Below are positions 40,720-50,900 of a stretch of 64,000 nucleotides of DNA, in pieces; position 1 is the first letter of the stretch, and every line of letters begins with the position of its first letter. Below the pieces are notes generated by a model that had not been told where the DNA came from, did not search any database, and saw nothing but the letters and a program-made list of their open reading frames with translations. This stretch comes from Drosophila pseudoobscura (taxonomy: Eukaryota; Arthropoda; Insecta; Diptera; Drosophilidae), in contig NC_046683.1 of NCBI RefSeq assembly GCF_009870125.1, forward strand, positions 57,737,869 to 57,801,868, written 5' to 3'. Position numbers and translations under genes: made by a program.

Positions 40720-42006
40720 ATGATAAGCAAAAGACATTTGCGTAGACTCCGTAAGAGTGAAAGGGAAGCTAACATTGCAAAGTTAGCGTTGTGCAGGGAA
40801 AAAAGAGAGGCAGAACAAGTGGCAGAAAAAGTGGCAGAAAAAGTGGCAGGAAAAGGGGTAGGAAAAGTGGCAGAAAACGTGGAAGAAAACGTGGAAGAAA
40901 ACGTGGAAGAAAAAGAAATTCTGATAGAAGAGGATGAATTCATCTATGAGAATCCCAAAACTCAGCCAAATGAATCGTCATTAAATGACAAACTTAGGCA
41001 GTGGTTTATGAAGCATAGGCCAACGCGTGAATGTGCACTAGATTTAGTAAAAATTTTGAAAGCGGAAAATATAGATGTTTGTCCGTTTTATAAATCAAAA
41101 CGCCAGCACAGAGGTGATATTCAGTTAGTTGGTGGCGGATCTTATCTTCACATAGGCCTAGCCTGGCAGCTGGAACGACATTTTCAGAATATAGATATAA
41201 TGGAAGAACTCAATATTGATATAAATGTTGACGGACTTCCATTATTTAGAAGTTCAAGGGCACAGCTATGGCCAATATTAGTTAGAGTTAACAATTATCC
41301 AAATGTTCCAGTATTTCCAGTCGGTATATTTTTAGGGAAAAGTAAGCCCCATAGCTGTGAAGAGTTTTTAGCAAAATTTTGTCTAGAATTTAAAGCGTTA
41401 AGGAATGGCAGGCTCACCATTTGTGGCAGAGATATAAATATAGTTATTAGGGCAGTAGTTTGCGATGCTCCAGCAAGAGCGTTTATTAGCGGCACGCCAG
41501 GACACACATCTCGTCATGGCTGTGCAAAATGTACGCAAATAGCTAGAAAGGTAGACCGAATTTTGACTTATAGTACTACCTCAGGAGCTTTAATTACTAA
41601 TGAAGATTTTGCGCTTAGAAGATATCCTTGTCACCATAGCAGCCAATATTTAAATTGTAGGTCAATATTAGAAGAAATTGATATTTCCATGGTGACACAG
41701 ATTCCATTAGATTGTATGCATTTGGTAGAGTTAGGAGTGATGCGTAAGATTTTGTTAAGGTTTGTAAATAACAAGCTGGTCGTAAAAAGTTCGACAGAAT
41801 CAAAGAAACGCATTTCAGATAAGCTAGTGTTCCTAAAAAAGTTCATTCCGAGAGAGTTTGCCCGTAAGCCTAGATCTTTAGATGAATTGTGTAATTGGAA
41901 GGCCACGGAGTTTAGACAATTTTTGCTGTACACGGGAATTATTGCCTTCAAAAACGAAGTCAGTGATGACCTTTATTATGAATTCCTTTTATTACATTGC
42001 ACATAA
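40720..42006 (+). pseudogene. Transposase-like protein, truncated
   Basis: 428 codons from ATG 40720. The N-terminus is basic, then a run of imperfect AEKV/EENV repeats (40813-40914). The body matches a transposase family widespread in animal genomes, recognised by FRSSRAQLWPILVRVNN, VFPVGIFLGKSKP, AVVCDAPARAFISGTPGHTS with a CAKC zinc-ligand pair, and IPLDCMHLVELGVMRK. The product stops at LLLHCT just as the family's C-terminal third should begin, so it lacks conserved sequence. Either an internal deletion removed the rest or an unseen donor joins it to the next exon. An active enzyme is unlikely. Confidence 0.7.
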
Positions 42007-42053
42007 AAGTGGAATGAATACATCTAAATAACTATTTATGTATATACTTTTAG

Positions 42054-42729
42054 AAACTCTAAAAGAGGAGAATGCAGTTATTCGTGGTAAGACTAATAAA
42101 GATTAATAGAAAAATATTTTTATAATCAAATTAATTAACAACATTGTTTTTAGATCAATTGAATGCAGTGATCCAAATTTTAGCGGATCAAACTGTTTTA
42201 ATAAAGCAGCTGGTCAAGGAGAAGGGGGAATTGAATCCCATTCGGGGACAGTTCCCTATAAAACGCGAGGAAGAACTAGTTGAACTGGAGGAAAAAATAA
42301 AATTAAATAGGGACATTTATGTAAGTATGTCTAAACTCTAAATTTTATGACTTTTTTCTCTGTCTTATCTTTATATTTTAATGTTTCACTTACAGATAAC
42401 AGCAATGAAATCGATTCTGCAGCCAGCAGGCGTTTTGAGCGGCTTACAATTTATTTTGAGCGAGGAAATTGTTTTAGCCTATAACGTCGATGGGGTCCAA
42501 GGAAAGAAGGCCCTTAGGACCCACAAAGAATTTTTTGCAGCTTTGCTAGGTAAAATACCATTTACATTTCTAGAGATTTAAAAACTTTTCATATAAATTA
42601 AAACAAACATTAATTACAGAATGTATTCCGCCTGGCGATGAGCCTGCCGAAAACACTTTGCGGAAGGCAATGCAAAGAATGAAGAAAAGGGTTTTTAAGA
42701 AGAAGTGTATTGCCAAAAACCAGGAGTAG
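42054..42729 (+). CDS. DUF4806-like C-terminal exons of the transposon
   Basis: Exons are 42054..42086, 42154..42321, 42396..42549 and 42620..42729; the last three introns have clear GTAAG/GTAAA donors and TACAG/TAG acceptors and splice in frame. The product has a short coiled-coil start (LKEENAVIRDQLNAVIQIL), then FPIKREEELVELEEKI followed by GGVLSG-like and FILSEEIVLAYNVDGVQGKKALRTH, which fits the DUF4806 pattern (a helical pair, then a Trp/Tyr-x-G-x-x-GK-x-x-F core), and a basic tail ending KNQE. No start codon is visible; an exon from upstream is required with one base carried in. Confidence 0.6.
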
Positions 42730-42859
42730 GCTAAGCATCAGTTAATTAAAAATTATTCGTTGTAATGAAAGACATTGTGTTTTTATTTTTGTATTATTCC
42801 AGACTGCCAGACTGACTACTACCAGTAGTCAGTTCGGAACTAGTTACTGGTAACTAGGT

Positions 42860-43080
42860 CAGAGCTAGCTAAAGGTAATCGAAGGGTAGTCGAGTGGGGA
42901 ACTAGTTGCTGGCTTTCTACTGGTAACTAGTTCGGAACTACCTCCTGAGCAACTAGCTACGGGTAATCGAAGGGTAGTCGAGTGGGGAACTAGTTGCTGG
43001 CTTTCTACTGGTAACTAGTTCGGAACTACCTCCTGAGCAACTAGCTACGGGTAATCGAAGGGTAATCGAGCGGGAACCAG
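42860..43080. repeat. Right subterminal direct repeats of the transposon
   Basis: A unit of about 100 bp (GGGGAACTAGTTGCTGGC, TTTCTACTGGTAACTAG, TTCGGAACTACCTCC, TGAGCAACTAGCTACGGG, TAATCGAAGGGTAGTCGAG) is repeated about two times. The left end has a 33-bp direct pair (GCAACTAGTTACGCGGGAAG and CGAACGCGGACCAG) at about 40231 and 40291. Such subterminal repeats are usual transposase-binding sites. Confidence 0.75.
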
Positions 43081-43217
43081 GGGTGGTTCCGCCCTAGGAC
43101 ATGCATGTGTTAAATTCTCCGCTGAAATACATTGCGGGTAATCGATCTGGAACCAGGGAGGTGAGAATGGTAGCTAGTGCGGCACCAGTGCGGAACTAGT
43201 TGCCTGGTACTAGAGGG

Positions 43218-45019
43218 TGAGTACACACACGCACACGCACACGCACGCACGCGCACACGCACACACATCCATGTATAATTACATATATACAGTTAAACAG
43301 TATAAGTGTTTGTTTAATTTACTTTCGCGGGTCTAGGAAACCAAATTGTGTCTCGAGTGTGGCTCATACTGTGTGTGTGTGGTTCATACTGGATGATTCC
43401 CATAAGAGGAGGGTTTCCTATAAGAGAAGAGAAATTTCATTTCGAGTGCTACATACATACACGTAATATATATATAATTGCGTAATACACTTTTTACAAC
43501 ATTTAGCCAAATAGCCCCCATACACATCAAATATATACGAGTATCATAATTTTGTTTAAGCCTTTGCTTGAGATTTTCCGAGTTATTGATTATATTATAT
43601 GTGATTGTGTATATATTGTATGCATGTAGTATTATTATTTCGTTTTTGTTAGCTCCTTTTTGCTGTTGTTTGCCTTTTCCATTTTACAGGCTGTTTAAGA
43701 AAAAAATGCCCCACCTTCTTCCATGTCCATGTCTTCATCAATGAGAAGCAATCACAAAGTTTTCTCTTAATATATGCCACAATTATTATTAATATTATTA
43801 TTATATCCATTCCTTTTGTTGGAATGCTATTCTTGAGTAAATTTCCTCATGTATTTACACGATTTCTTAGATGTCATGCAGTGCACAATGTTCTGGCCAG
43901 CACATTTGGCCTGGCCTTAAGCAACTCTACAACTACGATTAATTTCAAGCCGGAAATGTTTACTGGTTTTCCTTCGTTTCATTTACACATTGAGGATCGA
44001 GGTGGTATATATTTTCTTGGGGTATTTTGGTTAAAAAAAACTGTGTCACAATTTTTACAAACAGCCTTTTGTTAAACGTACATTAATGTGTGTCTGCTAT
44101 GCGAATAAGTGTTGTGCTATATACTCGTATAAGAATTACATTTTATAACCTGAGCGCAATCTTTTTTAAATGGTTTCTACTTGTCTTGAATTCGCATCTT
44201 GAGAGCTCGTTTGTTTTTACCAAAATGTGTGTACATATACACATACATATCCATATACATATACTCGTACTACTCCCCCACACACATGCACACACATAGT
44301 TGAATAATATTCAAAAAGGATCAGGATAATCAGGATTCTCCTTGGAAATGGCTGTTGCTATCCAATGTCCAAATATGGATTACCTATTTACCTCTTTTCT
44401 AATATATATTCTGGATGCGATTTATGGTTTGTTAATCTCAAATATTGTCCATACATATACACATACACATACACAAATATATATATACCTAGTATATTGT
44501 ATATTGTATTATATCGTATATCGTATATAGTAGTAGGTAGTAGGTAGTAGGTGTGTGTGTGTGTGTGTGTTTTCATTTTTTATAACTATAAATTCTAATT
44601 AGCAAATGCATTGGGTTGGTTGGATCCACTCTTAGATGATGTCTGAACAAATGAAACAAGAATTGATTCGTTTTCTTCTTTTTTTGTTGTTGTTTTTGTT
44701 TTTGTTTTCTTCTTTTTTTATACAAACAGTTTACACAAGGTTTTTCGTTTTAATTACCAGTTAACGTAAATGTAAATTAATGTAATACGTGGCTAATATA
44801 CATACATATACATATACATATACATATATGTTTATATATATATATATATATATTTAAGTTAAGAATGATTCTTAGCGGGCTCCGTAATTGGTTTAGAAGT
44901 CAAATACTAATGCAGTTTACAGTTAAAGTTGCTCCTCCCTCACACATATACACATACATACATATATGCATGAACAGAAAACAGGAGTCTCCCAAATCAT
45001 ATACATACACATATATATA

Positions 45020-45058
<39 letters not shown>

Positions 45059-47148
45059 ACTCAATACAATATACCATATCATATACTCGTAGTTTCAATA
45101 GTTTCAATAGTTTTCTCCTTCTCCAATTGAGGGTTGTGCTATGTGTCTATAATATACATGTCCATTACTAATCGTAGATGTGGGCTAGTTATTGGTGGGG
45201 TGTGGAGATAATTCTATGTACATGGTGCCTAAGCCGAACGAAATATAATTCTTCTTAATTCTACAAGGTGCTTAATACCTCTGCTACCTCTGCTACCTCT
45301 ACGATCTAGAGATGTGTGGTATATGCTGTTGGTTTGTGTATCGATCGATTGAGTTAATAGTCACAATAACTTGCACTCGAATGTCGTATGTCTCTGGTCA
45401 AATGAAATCTGTTCTATACATATATATATATATACGATACATATATATATTTAAGAAAAACTTTAGTTATAAACAAAGTTGAAAGGAATTCTACTTTTTG
45501 GACACTGATTTCTTTTGTTTTTAATTGCCTTTCCTTTTCCATTCCATTCCATTCCTTTCCGTTCCTTTCCTTTCTGTTCCTTTCCGTTCCTTTCTTTTCC
45601 TTCATTTCGTTTTGTTTTTGCTATGAGATCTCCGTGAAAGTTTTGAAAGTTCATATTTTGTTTTTTTCATTTGTTTTTTCTTTAAGCTAATCCATTTATG
45701 TGTACTATATATATAGTCGTATTCGTATTCGTATTCGTATTGCTATAATTAATAACTACATAAATAAGAAAGCAGCACAGTTAAGAAGCTAAGAGGAAAT
45801 CGAAGAGGAAATTTTCAGTTTAGTTAAGCTTCAGTTTCGAGAGTTTCCTTCCACTTCCTTCTACTACATTACAATCGTAGTTTATCATTTGCACGTCCTT
45901 CGGTTATACGCATACATATACATACTCGTATGCCTGTGTGCTTAGATCTCTAATCATTTGAATGCAAAATAAATCCAAAATACAAATGCACACAGATACA
46001 GATACAGATGCAGATGCAGATACACCCCCATACATTTTGGGTTTTGGCGGAAAGAATAGAAATCAATTTCATATTGCATGTTGCATGTTGCATGTTGCAC
46101 GTTGCATGTTGCATATTGCAGTGCACGTTCTCAATTAATTAAGTAAACTCAGTCTTAAGCATCTATAATGTCCGGGGACAGCCGAGGAGGCCGTCGAGTC
46201 CTCTGCATCCTTTATAGCCGGTCCTATCCTGCACCTTTGCTGGCCAAAGCATTGAGCATTCAGAGAGACAGAATGTTGGTCAGACGAAAATTAAGCTATA
46301 TTACATGGTAATCAACTAAGGTAAAAAAAAAAAAAAACGTATACATAGGTACATATAAATATATCAACTAAAATCGAATTGATTCGGGCGGCCAAAGTAC
46401 GGGGGGGGATGCCACAGAGCGGGCAACTTGTCTGCTACCGCCCGGAATCATTCACTGGGAGGGGGCAGTGTGTCGTCCACATGTTTGTTGTTTCTTGTTG
46501 TTTTTGTTGCTATTCAATATTATTACAATTACGAAAAAGTATTTTTAAAAAGCTTAACAAACTATTATCAAAGCGAAAATTGTCATAACTAAATTAAATT
46601 CAAATTGATTAGTATATCTTTATGTATATTTGTTTAAATGGTATTTTGTTGTTCAGTCGACAGTTGAAACTTTGAACTAATTTCGTCAAATTTTCCCGCT
46701 TTACCGCTTTTCTGCTTTTCCGCTTTCCTTTTTGCTATCATCAAACTCTTGTCGTAGTCGTACTATATATGTATTTGTATATATATATATATATATAACT
46801 CTGACACTAGTCAGATATTAAGTGTATGTCTAGAAACCAGTTTCAAAATTGAAGCTTCAAATTTTAGTTGAAATCAAAATAGTTGCATAATTTTAAATGA
46901 GTTTTCCCTTCGTTTAGTTTCGTTTCGTTTAGTTTAGTTTAGCTTTTTCTACATACAATAGGTACTACACATAATTAGGTTTTAGGTTTTGGGTTTTGGG
47001 TTTTGGGTTTTAGTTGAATTTTGATGGATTTCATTTCGCTCGCTCTGAGGTAAATTTTGGCAAAAAAACTTGAGTTCTGTGTGCATTTTGCGTTTACAAT
47101 TTGATTTTAAATATATATATGGATATATATTTAATCGTTAGGCATATC

Positions 47149-47179
<31 letters not shown>

Positions 47180-47960
47180 GTGTTATCTAATAATAATTAT
47201 AATAATAATAATCATGAATACGACACGACGTCTGTGTGGTTGTGTGCTGCTAATTAATTTACACATACATAGACTTCCTAGGAGCTGTTCTAGGAGCTTA
47301 ACATAAAACATTATCCTTTCTTTTGCATTGAATTTGAGGGACGATTCGATTCGTTTCAATTCTTGTCAAGCACAACAACATGTTCCTGCCTTTCCTCCTT
47401 CCTGGCGGAAACTTATGATTGTTGTAATTAATATTGTTGGTTTTTTCGTTTGTTTATAAGAAATTTTTTTTTCTTTGTTTTTTCCTCTTTTCCTGCGTAT
47501 CTGCTGCTACTTTAACTACAATTGTTTGTTTTTGTTTTTTGTTTTTCCTTTTTTTTTCAGTTTAGACTAGTTTCAGTTGAGTTACGTTACGTTATTTGTT
47601 TGTTTTGTTTGTTTGTTTGTCTACAGTATTATTAATTATTTGTTTTGCTTTTGTTGTAGTTTGTTAATTTCGGTGGTGGAATGCTTTAAACAGACGGAAC
47701 GCCCACTTAAAAGTTGTTTGGCGCTTGCACAACATCATTGAATCGTTGTTCCTGGCTGAATTTTGTCTAGGTTGTCTCTTGGGATTGGGATTGGGTTCAG
47801 GTTCAGGTTCTGAGACACCGACTGCGACTGCGACTGCGACTCCGATTGCGATTGCGACTGATAGCTCCTTCCCTGATGGTTTGGCTGTTGGTTTGCTTTT
47901 GCTTTTGCTTTTGTGTTTGCTTTTATTTCGATTTTAGGCAGCAATGGCCTCATTTTGCCG
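43218..47960. other. nmo 3' UTR/flank with dense microsatellites
   Basis: No credible coding exon. Holds (CA)n with CG interruptions at 43223-43268, GTAGTAG/(GT)n at 44529-44570, (TA)n at 45005-45055 and 47145-47175, TTCC-type repeats at 45530-45600, TTGCATG heptamers at 46074-46122 and GGTTTT repeats near 46980-47012. The right part should be the nmo 3' UTR; its end point cannot be fixed. Confidence 0.5.
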
Positions 47961-50900
47961 TCATTCCCATTGATGCGGCGACGGCGGCAGTTCCGAAGGA
48001 TGGGCCACAGTCGAGCTAGATTTTCGGAATAGCAAAACAGAAAATACATTAGTCTCGTATTGGGGCAAGGCATCTCGTCTCTTCGAGATCTAGCTGCATC
48101 TAGATTAGTGTTCATGCTACGCAAATCAAAAACATTTAAAGCTAAACAATTTACATACAATACAATACAATATAATACATGTAGGTACATACAACAAAAC
48201 GATACGATACGATACGGTACTGAACGAAACGAAACGACAGATAGACAGATAGACAGAAGCTCCCATAAAATAACAAGCTTAAAATATGAAATGAAAGTGT
48301 ACACAAAATGAACTACAACGTTTTTTTCGGGCTGGAGAAGAGGCTGGGAGTGGGACGGAGTGGGTGTGGGGCGGATATAAATAAATAGTTCTAATGGTTC
48401 GATAAATACAATAATTAAAATTTGTTTAGTGGAAGTTGTTCAAGCGCTTTGCTTCTTCTTTTCATGTGGTTTTTGTCACTGCTGCTCGTCTGCAATCTGC
48501 AATCTGCAATCTGCACTGTACTACGGGTGGTAATATTTTTCCAAAATTTGCCATTTTTTTTTCTTTGCAGTTGTTGTTTTTTTCTTTTCTTTTGGATCCA
48601 GTTTGAGGCTGGGATATGTTTGTTGGGAAAAGCACGAACTGCAGTAACGAGGGCGGGGCGGGGCGGGGCGGGGGTTGGAGGGTTATGATGGTCTGACTGG
48701 GTTATAGGCTGGGTGGCTGGGTGCCTGGGTGGCTGGCTGGATGTGAGATTTGTACACAAAAAGGTAACAACATAGTAGATATTTATAATAAGATGTATAT
48801 TAATGAGCATTTGCATGTGTTCGTCATTCGTCATTCGCCATTCCAAGTCTGGAACAGGATGGAACAGGTAATGAATTGATTAAAACTCTGTTTTGTTTCA
48901 CACGAATACGATTAATATATGCATGTGTGTGTGTGCGTGTGTATATATATGTATGAGTGTTTGTATAAATAGACAAATGCATGAATGAGCAGGAGGCGGA
49001 GGAGTGGGAGGCGGCGGGGTTTGTGAACACAAAAGATTAACACACAAAATTGATTATGGAGTTTGGATTATGGATTATGGACTATGGTCTATGGACTATG
49101 GACTATGGATATATATACGTGGGTATATGCATGAGATTGGTCAGATTCGGTCACTGATTCGGTCTTTATAAAATAGTTGCAAATGTCTGACAAAATTTAA
49201 TTTGCATTCTTTTTCCAAGCCAATTTTGGACAGATATATACAAAATATATATGCATTGCGACATTTAAACAATTTTATAGAATTTTCAGCTCGAGTTACA
49301 CAAAAACGAGTTACGCAAAAATACCCATTAAATAAAAAAAAAAAAAAATACGAGAGTTGGAAATTAAAATTAGAAATCAAAAAACATTGGGAAAGGGATA
49401 GGGGAAAGGGGAGAGGGGATAGCGGAGAGGGGAGAGGGGAGAGGGGGGTTAAAACTAAAAAAACATTTGGCTTATTATTATTATAATTATTTTGTTGTAA
49501 TTGTTGTAGATTTGCTTTTGGTTTTATACACATTTGCAGAGGGTAGAAAAGAGGAGAGAGATAATAATAAAGAGATGAACAAAAAAGGTGATAAACTAAA
49601 TAAATAAATATTTAGTAAAGTTTTTCGCAGGTTTTTCAACAGACCTAAGAGGAGTCGAGAGACAGCTGCTGCCCGGCCCTTGGCCTCTGTATCTCATTCT
49701 GTATCTGTATCTTGGTATCATGGTATCTTGGTATCTGTATCTTGGCTTGGCTTGGCTTGGCTTGGCTTTCATTTGCTTCGATCATTCGGCAGATTATGCA
49801 TATCGATTAGATCTTCTTCTGACTTCTGCATTGCTATTTCGATTCGTTCTAGTAGTAGGAGATCGCGCGCCTAGGATCTTGGACTCTCGAGATCTGGTCT
49901 TGATTCGATTCTTTGAGGGCAGCGAAGAAGTAGGCGGCGGCGGAGTGGAGCAGCGGCAGGAGCAGCAGTGCAACTTGTGGTGGTGGTGGTGGTAGTAGTG
50001 GTAGTGGTAGTAGTAGATATTCTCATTCTCATTGGCTTAACAACGCAAATATAACGATTCGATTTAATAGAAATTTCAAGATTAATATCCATGTTGAACA
50101 ACAGAAATAAAAGAACAAACGAAATCAAAATCATTTCAAAATCAGTTTACAAATCATAATCAGAGGAGAGATATAGATAGATAGATGGAGAGAGATAGAT
50201 AGATAGATAGATAGAGAGAGTTATATGTTTATGTGTAGAGAGAGAGAGAGAGAGAGAGATAGAGAGGGGGGGGGGGGGACAGAGAGATAGAGCGTTACTA
50301 AAGCGGGATAGTTATGGAGTTTGGGAACAGGAGAACAGGAGAACAGGAGACGAAGCCATGATCAATCAATTTTGTGTAAACAAAAAAGGAGAAAAACAAT
50401 AAAAAAAAAAAAAACACAAAAGGAAGAGTTAAAAAATATATTTAGTTTTAGGATTACAAAATTTTGACTAAAGGTTGAAGAAAGTTTTCCAAAAAGAAGG
50501 TTTTCAACAGATAGGAGGAGCTGTACTGTACTGGACTGGACTGGACGGGACGGGACGGGACGGGACGGCGTGCAAGGACTGGAAAAGTATTTTTTTTTTG
50601 TATCTTTTTTGGGCAGGTGAAGGCAGAGATAGAGGGTGTGGGGTGTGGGGTGGGGGGTGGTAGGTGGGGTTCTGTTAAACGTGGAGAATGGAACTCTCGC
50701 CCACTCACCTGGCAAAGCTCTTGAAGGCCGCACTCTGCGGATTGATGCAGAGCGGCACCCGACCCGTCTGCAGCTGCTCGGCGATGAACTTGTGCATCTC
50801 CTCTGGAAGTTCAAAAGACGGAGATTGAGCTTGAGAGACCCATGGACTCGGGCTGGACTGACTCACCCTTGACCTGCTGCACGGAGGTGAGCTTGCGCTC

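Larger units (their letters stand above)
40159..43217 (+). mobile_element. DNA transposon with transposase and DUF4806-like ORF
   Basis: 3059 bp. Ends are imperfect inverted repeats: CCCTGTAGAACCA at 40159 and, reversed from 43217, CCCTCTAGTACCA. Further matching follows (AACTAGTTCTGCGCTG versus AACTAGTTCCGCACTG, then ACTAGCTAC), so the TIR is about 50-70 bp; the left one has an extra 23-bp insert containing a perfect 18-bp palindrome (40172-40189). A TG dinucleotide flanks both ends, a possible 2-bp target duplication. Subterminal ACTAGTT-rich direct repeats occur at both ends. An intron in the leader (40461..40684, GTAAGT...AACAG) precedes the transposase ORF. The superfamily is not settled; TIR, subterminal repeats and short duplication recall CACTA/CMC elements. 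Confidence 0.8.

Noticed and set aside
40159-43217. piggyBac identity, from the CCCT ends
   Set aside because: Flanks are not TTAA, and the transposase motifs are not of the piggyBac family.
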